DNA of 64,000 nucleotides from Limibacter armeniacum (GCF_036880985.1 NZ_JBAJNO010000009.1:2640501-2704500), one strand, 5' to 3'. Counted from the stretch's first letter, positions 25,320 to 35,535 are shown. The notes: a model not told the origin generated them from the letters alone. Translations and numbers: made by a program.

Positions 25320-27239
25320 ATGCTCATAAAACCTGGTCAATTGTTAGCTCAGATCGATACCCCTGAAGATCTGAGAAAATTAGAGGCAGACAAGCTATAC
25401 GATGTCTGTACTGAACTTAGACAGTATATTATAGATCACGTTTCAGTATTCGGCGGACACTTTGGCGCAAGCTTGGGTGTTGTTGAACTGACTGTGGCAC
25501 TTCACTATGCATACAATACACCGTATGACCGTATTGTATGGGATGTGGGACATCAGGCTTATGGGCATAAGATCCTTACCAAAAGGCGTGAACAATTCCA
25601 TACTAACAGACAGTATGGTGGACTTTCTGGTTTTCCAAAACGAGATGAAAGCGAGTATGATACTTTTGGAGTAGGGCACTCTTCAACTTCAATTGGCGCA
25701 GCTTTGGGGATGGCTGTAGCTTCTAAACAGAAAGGTGAGCATAACAGACAACATATTGCAGTGATTGGTGATGGGGCTATGACAGCAGGAATGGCTTTTG
25801 AAGCTATGAACCATGCTGGTGTATCCGATTCAAACCTGTTGATTGTATTGAATGATAACTGTATGTCAATTGATCCTAATGTTGGCGCATTAAAAGATTA
25901 TTTGACAGATATCACGACTTCTCCGCTTTATAACAAGATGAAGGGAGAGGTGTGGAATATATTGGGCAAACTGAAAAAAGTAGGTCCACACGCACAGCAG
26001 ATAGCATCTACATTGGAGACTTCGTTAAAGTCTGCTGTGTTGAAGCAGAGCAACCTTTTTGAAGCACTTGGACTGCGTTATTTTGGTCCAGTGGATGGTC
26101 ATGACATCAACCACTTGGTAAGTGTGATGGAAGACCTTAAAAACATTCCAGGACCTAAGTTATTACATTGTGTAACAACAAAAGGTAAGGGATATAAACC
26201 TGCTGAGGAGAATCAAACTAAATGGCATGCGCCAGGTAAGTTTGATAAAGTGACAGGAGAGATCAAAAAGACTGTCCACACAGTACCGCAGGCACCAAAG
26301 TATCAGGATGTATTTGGCCATACCATCTTGGAACTGGCTAAGCAGGATGAGAAAATAATGGGTATAACACCTGCAATGCCATCTGGCTCATCATTGAATA
26401 TTATGATGAAAGAGATGCCTGATAGAGCAATTGATGTGGGCATTGCAGAGCAGCATGCTGTAACATTTGCCGCAGGACTTGCAGTTGAAGGTATGACTCC
26501 GTTCTGTAATATATACTCATCATTTATGCAACGTGCATATGATCAGGTGGTACATGATGCTTGTATTCAGAAGTTACCTGTTATATTCTGTTTGGATCGA
26601 GCAGGTTTTGCAGGAGCTGATGGTGCGACACACCACGGGGCATATGATATTGCTTATATGCGTTGTATTCCAAACTTGGTTGTTTCAGCTCCAATGAATG
26701 AAGCTGAGTTGAGAAACCTGATGTATACAGCGACAAAATACAAGGATGGTTCATTCAGTATCCGCTATCCAAGAGGACAAGGTGTGATGCCTGAATGGAG
26801 AACACCCATGCAGGAACTGAAGATTGGTACAGGTCGTAAAATCAAAGGAGGTGAGGATGTGGCAATCTTGACATTAGGTCATATCGGTAACTATGTAGTG
26901 GATTTAGGAGACCGTTTTAAGGAAGCTGGTCTGAACCCTGCCCACTATGATATGCGATTTGTAAAGCCATTGGATGAAGAAATGCTACACGAAGTATTTA
27001 CAAACTATAGTAAAGTCATTACAGTGGAAGATGGCTGTATTATGGGTGGATTTGGTAGTGCAGTAGCTGAATGGATGTTGGACAATGGTTATTCTGCTCA
27101 GTTAAAACGTTTGGGTATTCCTGACGAGATTGTAGAGCAAGGTACTCAAATCGAATTACAGCGATATGCAGGATTTGACCATGAGGGTATCATGAATGCG
27201 GTTATGGAAATGTCAGACGTAAAAAAGCTGATTAAATAA
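25320..27239 (+). CDS. dxs: 1-deoxy-D-xylulose-5-phosphate synthase
   Basis: DXS condenses pyruvate and glyceraldehyde 3-phosphate with thiamine diphosphate, the first step of the MEP isoprenoid pathway. The 639-residue length fits. Seen are VFGGHFGASLGVVELTVALH near the N-terminus, the ThDP/Mg motif with GDG at residues 150-152 and the following LNDN, and the transketolase-type second domain with VGIAEQHAVTFAAGLA and DRAGFAGADGATHHG. The gene ends at a strong hairpin terminator. Confidence 0.98.
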   Translation: MLIKPGQLLAQIDTPEDLRKLEADKLYDVCTELRQYIIDHVSVFGGHFGASLGVVELTVALHYAYNTPYDRIVWDVGHQAYGHKILTKRREQFHTNRQYGGLSGFPKRDESEYDTFGVGHSSTSIGAALGMAVASKQKGEHNRQHIAVIGDGAMTAGMAFEAMNHAGVSDSNLLIVLNDNCMSIDPNVGALKDYLTDITTSPLYNKMKGEVWNILGKLKKVGPHAQQIASTLETSLKSAVLKQSNLFEALGLRYFGPVDGHDINHLVSVMEDLKNIPGPKLLHCVTTKGKGYKPAEENQTKWHAPGKFDKVTGEIKKTVHTVPQAPKYQDVFGHTILELAKQDEKIMGITPAMPSGSSLNIMMKEMPDRAIDVGIAEQHAVTFAAGLAVEGMTPFCNIYSSFMQRAYDQVVHDACIQKLPVIFCLDRAGFAGADGATHHGAYDIAYMRCIPNLVVSAPMNEAELRNLMYTATKYKDGSFSIRYPRGQGVMPEWRTPMQELKIGTGRKIKGGEDVAILTLGHIGNYVVDLGDRFKEAGLNPAHYDMRFVKPLDEEMLHEVFTNYSKVITVEDGCIMGGFGSAVAEWMLDNGYSAQLKRLGIPDEIVEQGTQIELQRYAGFDHEGIMNAVMEMSDVKKLIK

Positions 27240-27251
27240 TAAAGCCTTAAG

Positions 27252-27290
27252 AACCCCTTACTATACTATTAGTAAGGGGTTTTGTTTTTT
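27252..27290 (+). terminator. Intrinsic terminator of dxs
   Basis: AACCCCTTACT (27252-27262) pairs with AGTAAGGGGTT (27271-27281), followed by a T-rich tail. The stop codon and last codons of the converging epimerase gene lie inside it. Confidence 0.85.
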
Positions 27291-28264
27291 AGTTGATACT
27301 CAACAAATGTATCTTCATACCACCTAACAAACTTTTTAATACCTTTCTTGAAAGAGATTTTGGGTTGATATCCCAATAGTGTTTTAGCTTTTGTAATATC
27401 AGCACAAGTAATATCTACATCACCGGCTTGCATCTCAATTTGTTTGATAGAAACATCCTCATTTACAACTTCACTAATTGTCTTAATCATTTCTGAAAGA
27501 CAGATAGAATGGTTGTTTCCCAAATTTATTATTTCATAAACATTGTTGTGCTCTTCCAAGTAGAGCATAGCCCTGCATATTCCCTCTACAATGTCTTCAA
27601 CATAGGTGTAGTCTCTTGCCGAAGTACCATCTCCATACATTTCAATTACTTTTCCATTTTTTATTTTATGCACAAACTTGTGAATAGCTAAATCGGGTCT
27701 TTGTCTGGGACCATAGGCAGTAAAGAAACGTAAGTTGATAATATCCATTTTGTATAAGGAGTGGTAGGTATAGTTCATCAACTCATTGCTTCTTTTTGTA
27801 AAGGCATAAGGCGAAATGGGTTCTCCCACAAATAAACTTTCAGAAAATGGGAAACTTTTACTGTTGCCGTAAATGGATGATGAAGAGGCGAAAAGCATTT
27901 TGTAGCATAGCCTTTCCTTCATTAGCTCCAAGAGGTTGTTGGTACCCTGAATATTGGTTTGAATATAGGCTGAAGGGTTTTTGATAGAAGGACGAACACC
28001 GGCTTTGGCAGCCAAGTGAATAACTATATCAAATTTTGGAAGGTGGTAGAGGGATTTCTTGTCAGTGATATCCAATTCAAAAAACTGGAAATGTGGATAT
28101 AAGTAGCTGTTATGAAGGTTTTGTGTTTTAAGTGAACGGGAATAAAATGAGTCAAAGTTATCTAATCCGATTACTCGATAACCATTTTTCAATAACTTTT
28201 CTGATAGGTGAGAACCAATAAATCCTGCAACTCCTGTTATCAGGACTGTTTGTAAATTTTTCAT
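27269..28264 (-). CDS. NAD-dependent sugar-nucleotide epimerase (UDP-glucuronate 4-epimerase-like)
   Basis: A 331-residue extended SDR enzyme. NAD binds at GVAGFIG (residues 11-17); the catalytic Tyr153-x3-Lys157 lies in SPYAFTKRSNE and Ser129 precedes it. The segment LDNFDSFYSRSLK and the later NLRFFTAYGPRQRPD are typical of UDP-glucuronate 4-epimerases, but related UDP-hexose enzymes cannot be excluded. It probably supplies uronic acid precursors for surface glycans. It is isolated from the larger glycan locus by 7 kb and is divergent from the aminopeptidase gene. Confidence 0.85.
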   Translation of the reverse strand: MKNLQTVLITGVAGFIGSHLSEKLLKNGYRVIGLDNFDSFYSRSLKTQNLHNSYLYPHFQFFELDITDKKSLYHLPKFDIVIHLAAKAGVRPSIKNPSAYIQTNIQGTNNLLELMKERLCYKMLFASSSSIYGNSKSFPFSESLFVGEPISPYAFTKRSNELMNYTYHSLYKMDIINLRFFTAYGPRQRPDLAIHKFVHKIKNGKVIEMYGDGTSARDYTYVEDIVEGICRAMLYLEEHNNVYEIINLGNNHSICLSEMIKTISEVVNEDVSIKQIEMQAGDVDITCADITKAKTLLGYQPKISFKKGIKKFVRWYEDTFVEYQLKNKTPY

Positions 28265-28463
28265 AGTATTAGTTATAAAGATAGCGCTGTGAGAGGTAGT
28301 TAGTTTGGGTAGAGTAAGGGGCTTTCTATCAGTAATAAGTTATGGACTTTATATGGTTCTGTTCGTTAATTATATTAAAATAAATAAGACAACATTTCAA
28401 TCTTTATATTTTACTATTTGATTCATTGGATTCCATTAAATAGCACACATTGATCAATCACAG

Positions 28464-29522
28464 ATGAAATACACAGGAAGTATTATAAAGAGGATTTTAT
28501 GGGGAATAGCTGCTGTAGTAATTGTTTTCTTGGTTTGGAATTACAAAGCAGTGATATATGGTATTCAGCAAGGAAAAGGACAGCTAAATGTCATTATGAA
28601 TGCAGAACCTATAGATAAGTTCCTGAATGATGAAAACTTTCCAGAAGAGAAGAAAGAAAAACTCAGGCTTATTCAGGAAATCAGGCAGTTTACAGTTGAT
28701 TCAATCGGTTTGAATAAATCGGGAAGTTATACTGAAATGTATGACCAAAAGGGAGAACCATTGTTGTGGACCGTGACAGCGTGTAAACCATTTGCGTTAG
28801 AAGCAAAGGAGTGGACTTTCCCATTGGTGGGTAGTTTTTCTTATAAAGGTTTTTTTGATAAGGAGTTAGTTAAACAGGAGGCCGAAAAATTAAAGCAAGA
28901 TTGGGATATTCGAATCGGGCAGGTAAGCGCATGGTCTACATTGGGTGTATTGAATGATCCTGTTCTTTCAAGTATGTTGGATAGAAGTGTAGGAAGTCTG
29001 ACACAATTGATTATCCATGAATTGACACACGGTACATTGTATGTAAAAAACAGTGTGACTTATAATGAAAACCTTGCGGATTTTGTAGGAGATGAAGGAG
29101 CAAAGATGTTCTTACTTCACAAGTTTGGTAAAGAGTCTAAAGAATACCAGGAGTATATGTACAGGGAAGGAGACAGTCAGGCTTTTTCAGCGTATATATT
29201 GGCTTCTACTCAGCGTTTGGACTCATTGTATAAGTCTTTTGATGAGGGTACAGCAGTAGCAGTTAAACAGCAGAAAAAAGACGCAATGATTAAACAGATA
29301 TGTGAAGGGATTCAAGATGTGGAGTTCAACAACAAGGCTTATTACAAGTATTTTGACAACTTCACACCTAATAACACCTTTTTTATGGGATATAAACGCT
29401 ATAGAGAAAAACAGAACCAGTTTAAGGAGGAGTTTGAAACCAAATTCAATAGTGACTTCCCTGCCTACTTTACATATCTGAAAGAAAACTATAAGCCATT
29501 ATTACCCTCGTTTGGAATTTGA
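28464..29522 (+). CDS. Putative zinc aminopeptidase (PF10023-like)
   Basis: A 352-residue protein with one N-terminal membrane anchor (IKRILWGIAAVVIVFLVW) and a zincin active site at His185-Glu186-x2-His189 (HELTHG); Glu202 in NENLADF is the probable third ligand. This arrangement fits the putative aminopeptidase family PF10023. Preceding LLWTVTACKPFALEAKEWTFPLVGSFSYKG-like residues are also typical. Substrate not known. The catalytic domain would face the periplasm. Confidence 0.82.
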   Translation: MKYTGSIIKRILWGIAAVVIVFLVWNYKAVIYGIQQGKGQLNVIMNAEPIDKFLNDENFPEEKKEKLRLIQEIRQFTVDSIGLNKSGSYTEMYDQKGEPLLWTVTACKPFALEAKEWTFPLVGSFSYKGFFDKELVKQEAEKLKQDWDIRIGQVSAWSTLGVLNDPVLSSMLDRSVGSLTQLIIHELTHGTLYVKNSVTYNENLADFVGDEGAKMFLLHKFGKESKEYQEYMYREGDSQAFSAYILASTQRLDSLYKSFDEGTAVAVKQQKKDAMIKQICEGIQDVEFNNKAYYKYFDNFTPNNTFFMGYKRYREKQNQFKEEFETKFNSDFPAYFTYLKENYKPLLPSFGI

Positions 29523-29625
29523 AATGACTAACTGTTGTCTTAACTTATCTCTACTCAACTGATATCCTCTTCAAGTTCAAAGACTATCTTAGAAAGTACT
29601 TGAAAACCCAATAAAACACCAACAT

Positions 29626-31059
29626 ATGATAACCACTACACCAACCCTAAGTGCAGTTCAGATCAAAGAGATATTTGAACTGCAAAAATCAAAAGCCCCA
29701 GAGGTAAAGTTATCGTCAGTAAAAGAGCGAGTCGCCAAACTCAGGAGGTTACTCGTATATATGCTTGACCATCGAACTGACCTGGAACAGGCAGTTTACA
29801 ATGATTTCCAAAAACCTTTTCAGGAAACTGCTTTGACGGAGATCTATACAGTCAGTAAGGATATTAAGCATACTATCAGGCATCTTAAAGGCTGGCTCAA
29901 ACCCAAGAAAGTAAGTACTCCTCTTGCAATGTTAGGAAGTAGCTCTAAGGTTTATTTTGAGCCTAAAGGAGTAGCTTTGATATTGGCACCTTGGAACTAT
30001 CCTTTTTACCTGACAATAGGTCCATTGATTTATGCGATTGCGGCAGGGAACTGTGCTATGGTAAAACCTTCTGAATTGACTCCACATACATCATTGTTTA
30101 TCGAAAAAATGCTTAGGAATCTATTTCCTAAGGATGAGGTATGTGTGATACAAGGAGGTATTGATGTATCAACAGAGTTACTGAAACTAAAATTTGATCA
30201 TATCTACTTTACTGGAAGTCCTCAGGTAGGAAAGATTGTGATGGAAGCTGCTGCAAAACACTTGACCTCTGTTACACTTGAGCTAGGAGGAAAGTCTCCT
30301 GTTATTGTGGATGACTCAGCAGATTTGGAAGATACAGCTGCAAAGGTGATGTGGGGAAAGATGGTCAATGCTGGACAGACGTGTATTGCACCTGATTACT
30401 TGATGGTATCAGAAAATAAGCTGAATGAGCTGCTTCCAAAGTTGAAGGAAGCCATAAAGATTCTTCAAGATCCTGAAGGGAGGGGAGTGAAACAGTCTAC
30501 TTCTTTTGCAAGAATCATCAATGAGAAGCACTTCTATAGACTCAGAAACCTTATAGATGATGCAGTAGATAAGGGGGCTAATGTTGTATATGGAGGTGAA
30601 GTGGATTTGGAAACCAAATACATAGCACCAACAATACTTACAAATGTAACGCCTGATATGCAGGTTATGAAGGAGGAGATTTTTGGTCCAGTCCTTCCCA
30701 TAATGACATATACAGAAACAGAAGAAGCTTTATCGTTTGTAGCTGAAGGCGAAAAGCCATTGGCATTTTACCTTTTCTGTCGTAATAGAACATTGACAGA
30801 ATTAATTATAAAAAATACAACAGCAGGTTCTACTTGTATCAATGATTGTCTAGTGCAATTGGCTAACCCAAATCTACCTTTTGGAGGAGTTAATAATAGT
30901 GGCATAGGGAAAGGTAATGGGTATTATGGTTTCTTGGAATTTGTAAATCAGCGAAGTGTCTTGAAACAGAGAGTGGGCTTTACAGGTATCAAACTGTTTT
31001 ATCCGCCTTATACCGAACAGAAAGGGAAAATGCTGGATATGTTAATCAAATGGTTATAA
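29626..31059 (+). CDS. Aldehyde dehydrogenase (class 3-like)
   Basis: A 477-residue NAD(P)-dependent aldehyde dehydrogenase. Catalytic Cys253 is in NAGQTCIAPDY and general-base Glu219 in LELGGKSP. Length, the WNYPF segment and the C-terminal GMG-like GGVNNSGIGKGNGYYGF place it near ALDH3/fatty aldehyde dehydrogenases rather than the longer ALDH1/2 group. The C-terminus is somewhat hydrophobic. The substrate could be a medium- or long-chain aldehyde, but this is inference from family. Confidence 0.92.
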   Translation: MITTTPTLSAVQIKEIFELQKSKAPEVKLSSVKERVAKLRRLLVYMLDHRTDLEQAVYNDFQKPFQETALTEIYTVSKDIKHTIRHLKGWLKPKKVSTPLAMLGSSSKVYFEPKGVALILAPWNYPFYLTIGPLIYAIAAGNCAMVKPSELTPHTSLFIEKMLRNLFPKDEVCVIQGGIDVSTELLKLKFDHIYFTGSPQVGKIVMEAAAKHLTSVTLELGGKSPVIVDDSADLEDTAAKVMWGKMVNAGQTCIAPDYLMVSENKLNELLPKLKEAIKILQDPEGRGVKQSTSFARIINEKHFYRLRNLIDDAVDKGANVVYGGEVDLETKYIAPTILTNVTPDMQVMKEEIFGPVLPIMTYTETEEALSFVAEGEKPLAFYLFCRNRTLTELIIKNTTAGSTCINDCLVQLANPNLPFGGVNNSGIGKGNGYYGFLEFVNQRSVLKQRVGFTGIKLFYPPYTEQKGKMLDMLIKWL

Positions 31060-31070
31060 GGTTTAGACAA

Positions 31071-31103
31071 AAAAGGCTCACATTAATTCTGTGAGCCTTT
31101 TTT
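31071..31103. terminator. Bidirectional terminator between the convergent ALDH and RluA genes
   Basis: AAAAGGCTCACA (31071-31082) pairs with TGTGAGCCTTTT (31090-31101). Poly-A on the left and poly-T on the right let it serve both strands. Confidence 0.88.
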
Positions 31104-31107
31104 ACTT

Positions 31108-31794
31108 TTATCCCAAATGAGCAAAGTTTTGCCAAATGATGTCATTCTTTGGAAGCTTAGCTTTTACTTTTAGCAGCTCCTTTTTAACTGGATGCTCAAA
31201 CTCAATGCCTCTAGAGTGCAGGTTAATACTGCCATCCTTGTTGCGGACTTTTTCTCCGTATTTAGCATCTCCTTTAATGGTACAACCAATTTTAGCCAGC
31301 TGAGCTCTAATCTGATGAGAACGGCCCGTAAGAGGATTGATCTCCAATAGGTAGTGACTACCTACTTTCCCTAAAAACTTATAGTCCAGTTCTGCTCTTT
31401 TACCACCTCTTCTATCAGAATCGTAACAGTGTGTTCTGTTTTTCTCCGGATCTTTCTTGAGCCAGTTGATCAGTTTGGCTTCGTCTTCAGGTGGACGGTT
31501 GCTTACAAGTGCCCAATACGTTTTCTTGACTTTACGGTCTTGAAAGATTTTAGCCATTCTTTCTGCAGCTTTGGAAGTACGTGCAAATACTACCAAACCA
31601 CTTACAGGACGGTCAATACGGTGTACAGGAGCGAGAAATACAGCGCCAGGCTTCTTGTATTTGTCTTTGATATATTTCTTCACCATTTCAACAAGCGGCT
31701 CGTCTCCGGTACTGTCTCCTTGTACCAGAACCCCAGAAGGCTTGTTGACCATTATCAGGTGATTATCTTCGTAGATGATATCCAATCGTTTCAT
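31108..31794 (-). CDS. RluA family pseudouridine synthase
   Basis: A 228-residue RNA pseudouridine synthase; the catalytic motif HRIDRPVSG spans residues 58-66 with nucleophile Asp61. There is no S4 domain, so it resembles the short RluA/RluC-like forms. The specific rRNA or tRNA target cannot be told. It follows panB on the same strand, about 110 bp downstream. Confidence 0.93.
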   Translation of the reverse strand: MKRLDIIYEDNHLIMVNKPSGVLVQGDSTGDEPLVEMVKKYIKDKYKKPGAVFLAPVHRIDRPVSGLVVFARTSKAAERMAKIFQDRKVKKTYWALVSNRPPEDEAKLINWLKKDPEKNRTHCYDSDRRGGKRAELDYKFLGKVGSHYLLEINPLTGRSHQIRAQLAKIGCTIKGDAKYGEKVRNKDGSINLHSRGIEFEHPVKKELLKVKAKLPKNDIIWQNFAHLG

Positions 31795-31906
31795 ATATAA
31801 TATATTGAGACAATAGATTTAAGACAGGTAATTGAGACGTGAGTAGTAAGATTTTTATCTTGTACCTTGAATCTCAAGCCTCATTTCTAAAGCCTTAATT
31901 ATTGAT

Positions 31907-32725
31907 TCAATAACTTTCTTTCTCGTTAGGGAAGTCATTACTTTTCACATCGTCGATATAAGCCTTTACAGCATCAGTCATAATGTTATCAAGGTCTGCA
32001 TATCTTCTTAGGAAGCGAGGCTTAAAGTCTTTTGTGATTCCAAGCATATCATGCACTACCAATACTTGCCCATCAACATCAGGACCAGCTCCGATTCCAA
32101 TAACAGGAATAGAAACTACCTCAGCTACTTTTTTGGCTAGTTTGGCAGGGATTTTTTCAAGGACAATAGCAAAGCAACCACACTCTTCCAATAGTTTTGC
32201 ATCTGCGATCAGCTTTTCAGCCTCTTCATCTTCCTTGGCTCTAACTGTATAAGTACCAAACTTATAAATTGATTGTGGAGTAAGTCCTAAATGTCCCATA
32301 ACAGGAACACCAGCAGTCAAAACTCTCAGTACAGATTCCTTGATTTCAGCACCCCCTTCAATCTTAACAGCATGCGCTCCTGACTCTTTCATAATGCGAA
32401 TCGTAGAGCGAAGTGCCTCTGATGAGTTACCTTGGTAACTACCAAAAGGAAGGTCAACAACAACCAGTGATCTATCTACAGCCTTTACTACAGATGATGC
32501 ATGGTAGATCATTTGATCTAAGGTAATAGGCAAAGTTGTTTCATTTCCTGCCATCACGTTAGAGGCAGAGTCACCCACTAAAATGATATCGATACCTGCA
32601 GAATCCAGAATCTTAGCCATTGAATAATCATAGGCAGTAAGCATCGAAATTTTTTCACCTCTATCCTTCATTGCTTGGATTTGGTGAGTTGTGACTTTTT
32701 TGATGTCTGATTTATGTACTGACAT
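31907..32725 (-). CDS. panB: 3-methyl-2-oxobutanoate hydroxymethyltransferase
   Basis: PanB transfers a hydroxymethyl group from 5,10-methylene-THF to alpha-ketoisovalerate, the first committed step of pantothenate synthesis. The 272-residue length is normal. Seen are [22 protein letters not shown] with the metal-binding Asp, and [30 protein letters not shown] is highly characteristic. A promoter lies about 110 bp upstream, in the region shared with a divergent UbiA gene. Confidence 0.97.
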   Translation of the reverse strand: MSVHKSDIKKVTTHQIQAMKDRGEKISMLTAYDYSMAKILDSAGIDIILVGDSASNVMAGNETTLPITLDQMIYHASSVVKAVDRSLVVVDLPFGSYQGNSSEALRSTIRIMKESGAHAVKIEGGAEIKESVLRVLTAGVPVMGHLGLTPQSIYKFGTYTVRAKEDEEAEKLIADAKLLEECGCFAIVLEKIPAKLAKKVAEVVSIPVIGIGAGPDVDGQVLVVHDMLGITKDFKPRFLRRYADLDNIMTDAVKAYIDDVKSNDFPNEKESY

Positions 32726-32834
32726 TGTTTTTAGTAGTTTAGTATTGGCAGGAATTACAATTTGCTATCACGGAATATTAATATCCGTTTATGCCATGGA
32801 TATGGCTTATAAAGTACCCTTGCTAAATAGCACC

Positions 32835-32865
32835 CAAAGTTAGCATAATTACCTGAATCGGTAAA
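32835..32865 (-). promoter_or_regulatory. Bacteroidota-type promoter of panB
   Basis: On the minus strand TTTA (32865-32862), 19 bp, then TAACTTTG (32842-32835) match TTTG-N19-TANNTTTG with one mismatch. It is the best promoter match I found in the window. Confidence 0.55.
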
Positions 32866-32912
32866 TGATAATTGGTTCAGAAGTATAGGTAGGCAGTCTG
32901 AATAACCCCAAA

Positions 32913-33788
32913 TTGATGAATATGTTTACAAAATCCTCATTGTTGCATCTTAGGGTGCCTTTTTCTTTTTTTCTGATGCCTGTATTTCTTTTTGCGGCAG
33001 GTAGTGTAGTAACAATAGAATGGTTTAATTTCTGGATGGCATTTGTCGCTATTCACCTCTTTCTATATCCAGCCAGTAATGCTTACAATTCTTATTATGA
33101 CAGAGATGAAGGAAGTATTGGAGGACTCAAACAACCACCAAAAGTAACTCAGGACCTTTGGCTTCTTTCAATTTTATTTGATGTAAGTGCTATTCTATTA
33201 GGACTCTTGGTAAGCCTCAATTTTGCACTGATGCTATTTATTTACGGAATGATCTCCAAAGCGTACAGTTATGATAGCATTAGACTTAAGAAGTATCCTA
33301 TCATAGGGTGGTTGACAGTAGGTGTTTTTCAAGGAGCTTTCACTTATTTGATGACTGTAATGGCAGTAGCTCCTGATCAGGATATTTTGACTTTGAAAGT
33401 ACTTATACCAGCCGTATTGAGTTCTCTATTGCTACTTGGTTCATACCCTATGACGCAAATCTATCAACATGAGGAAGATCGTAGTAGAGGTGATAAAACA
33501 ATCAGTATCATGTTGGGAATTAGAGGGACGTTCATTTTCACAATGCTGTTTTTTAGCTTAGCTACAGCTGGTTTTGCTTGGTATTACCTTAATTACTTTG
33601 ATAGAAGGATTGCCGCAGGGTTTGCTGTAGCACTGATGCCTGTAATGGGGTATTTTATTAAATGGGCTAGAGAAGTGTGGAAGGACCAACAGAAAGCCAA
33701 TTTTGAGTCAACAATGCTCCTTAATATTATCTCTGCAGTTACGCTCAATACGTACTTCTTGCTTGTCTTTATCCTAAATCAGTTATGA
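32913..33788 (+). CDS. UbiA family prenyltransferase
   Basis: A 291-residue integral membrane protein with eight or nine hydrophobic helices. The first Asp-rich motif is NSYYDRDEGS (residues 59-68) and the second lies in YQHEEDRSRGDKT, both used to bind Mg-prenyl diphosphate. The aromatic or other acceptor is uncertain: it could act in menaquinone, heme or other lipid synthesis. No quinone biosynthesis genes are adjacent. It ends 77 bp before the recF start. Confidence 0.88.
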   Translation: MMNMFTKSSLLHLRVPFSFFLMPVFLFAAGSVVTIEWFNFWMAFVAIHLFLYPASNAYNSYYDRDEGSIGGLKQPPKVTQDLWLLSILFDVSAILLGLLVSLNFALMLFIYGMISKAYSYDSIRLKKYPIIGWLTVGVFQGAFTYLMTVMAVAPDQDILTLKVLIPAVLSSLLLLGSYPMTQIYQHEEDRSRGDKTISIMLGIRGTFIFTMLFFSLATAGFAWYYLNYFDRRIAAGFAVALMPVMGYFIKWAREVWKDQQKANFESTMLLNIISAVTLNTYFLLVFILNQL

Positions 33789-33864
33789 TGATAAGGCGAT
33801 CTCGCTTCTCGATTTGAAATTGAGTAGCTTTGCTGATCTTGGATCACTAAAAAGAATGAATGGC

Positions 33865-34977
33865 ATGTACTTGCAGCAACTGAACTTGATGAACTTCAAA
33901 AACTATGAGGAGGCACATATTACCTTTTCGCCTGAAATCAATTGCCTTGTAGGACCTAACGGTTGTGGTAAGACAAATATGCTTGATGCTATTTATTATC
34001 TGTGTATGACCCGAAGTGCTTTCAGTAGTGTAGAGTCTCAAAATGTTCGTCATAAGGAAAAGTACTTTATGGTGATGGGAATTTTTGAGAAGGAAGGTAA
34101 ACTATCAAAAGTGCATTGTGGATATCAGAATAGTAAAAAGTCATTTCAGCTCAACAAAAAGGAGTATGAAAAGCTGAGCATACATATAGGAAGTTTTTCT
34201 TGTGTACTGATAGCGCCAAATGACACTGACCTTGTGCGGGAAGGCAGTGAAGAACGCCGCAAGTTTTTTGATAGTATCATCTCTCAAGCTAATCGTGAGT
34301 ATCTCAATGACCTGATCCGTTATAATCAGGTACTGAAACAGCGAAATAACTTACTGAAAATGTATGCTGACATTCCCCATCAATTGGATAAGGACCTGTT
34401 ACAGCCTTATGACATACTGATGTTGGAATTGGGGAAGAAAATCTACAGTGTCAGAAAGAGGTTTGCGGATGACTTAAAAGAAAGCTTTGAGAAGTTTTAC
34501 AGCTATCTTACGGATGAGGCTGAGGAGGTTTCCATGCGTTATAAATCAGAAGTAGGAGAAACGTCATTTGAAGAAAATTTCTTTGGTTCGCTTCAGAAGG
34601 ATCTATTGTTGCAAAGAACTACGAAAGGTATCCATAAAGATGATTACGATTTTAGGATTAATGGTTACCCTTTAAAAAAGTATGGGTCTCAAGGGCAACA
34701 AAAGTCTTTTGTGATTGCTTTAAAACTAGCTCAGTTTGAACTGATATACCAGTTGACAGGCATTAAACCTGTGTTGTTGTTGGATGATATCTTTGATAAA
34801 CTCGATGATGCTCGAATCAGTAAGCTATTGCAAATGGTAACAGAGCATCAGTTTGGACAAATCTTTATTACAGATGCACGACCTGAGCGTACCAAAAGGC
34901 TGATGGAGCATATCGATATAGAGGTACAGTATCTGAATGTATCTGAAATAACACAGGAGGGTAGTAGTACAACTTGA
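33865..34977 (+). CDS. recF: DNA replication and repair protein RecF
   Basis: RecF is an SMC-like ATPase that loads RecA at gaps with RecO and RecR. Starting at ATG 33865 the protein is 370 residues and begins MYLQQLNLMNFKNYEE, as expected; the upstream ATG 33814 adds an atypical tail. Walker A is GPNGCGKT (residues 30-37), the signature is YGSQGQQKSF, and Walker B is LLLDDIFDKLD around residues 303-313. A DciA-like gene follows, about 17-18 kb from the putative origin. Confidence 0.97.
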   Translation: MYLQQLNLMNFKNYEEAHITFSPEINCLVGPNGCGKTNMLDAIYYLCMTRSAFSSVESQNVRHKEKYFMVMGIFEKEGKLSKVHCGYQNSKKSFQLNKKEYEKLSIHIGSFSCVLIAPNDTDLVREGSEERRKFFDSIISQANREYLNDLIRYNQVLKQRNNLLKMYADIPHQLDKDLLQPYDILMLELGKKIYSVRKRFADDLKESFEKFYSYLTDEAEEVSMRYKSEVGETSFEENFFGSLQKDLLLQRTTKGIHKDDYDFRINGYPLKKYGSQGQQKSFVIALKLAQFELIYQLTGIKPVLLLDDIFDKLDDARISKLLQMVTEHQFGQIFITDARPERTKRLMEHIDIEVQYLNVSEITQEGSSTT

Positions 34978-35099
34978 TTTAAGATTATAAAACTTAAATT
35001 TTTTCAGCGAAGTATAATTTTTCGTTGATCTCGAAATTCTTACATTAGAGTAAGAAATTGCCTAAGAATCTTACATGCCTATATTCCAATACTAAAACA

Positions 35100-35438
35100 A
35101 TGGAAAGCAATAAAATCAAATACCGCTTCAGAAAGTACAATTTTACTCCTAAGAAGCATGAGCCAACTTCTGTAAAAGATGTAATGAATGATATTGTGAA
35201 GTCATTCAAGATGGAAGCTCGCTATAATAATGCTGTGATTATGAGTTCATGGGAGAAAATTATGGGGAGAACAATTGCTAGCCGTACAGAAAAAGTATTT
35301 GTGAAGAAGAAAATCCTTTATATCAAGATTAATTCTGCTCCATTGAAAAATGAGTTGACAATGTCCAGAAATAAGATCGTGGAGATGATCAACAAGTATC
35401 TTGGCAATGAGGCAGTCACAGATGTAAGATTTATATAG
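35100..35438 (+). CDS. DUF721/DciA-like protein
   Basis: A 112-residue protein with a DUF721 core: the WEKIMGRTIASRTEKVFVKKKILYI-type KH-like fold is seen from about residue 50, and SAPLKNELTMSRNKIVEMIN follows. DciA is the ancestral loader of the replicative helicase in many bacteria. Bacteroidota members of DUF721 are often placed next to recF, as here (122 bp downstream). The helicase-loading role is inferred from the family. ATG 35100 is preferred over 35058, which would add an unrelated leader. Confidence 0.85.
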   Translation: MESNKIKYRFRKYNFTPKKHEPTSVKDVMNDIVKSFKMEARYNNAVIMSSWEKIMGRTIASRTEKVFVKKKILYIKINSAPLKNELTMSRNKIVEMINKYLGNEAVTDVRFI

Positions 35439-35535
35439 TCAAAATTTCAGAAATAAGGTATTAGATACAAATCTGACTCCAAGTATCTTATACCTGACTT
35501 TAACCCAATTCATTAATCAAAAAACGCTTATTAAA

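Noticed and set aside
33814-33864. Upstream start of recF
   Set aside because: RecF normally begins just before the first beta strand, as from ATG 33865; the extra 17 residues are atypical.
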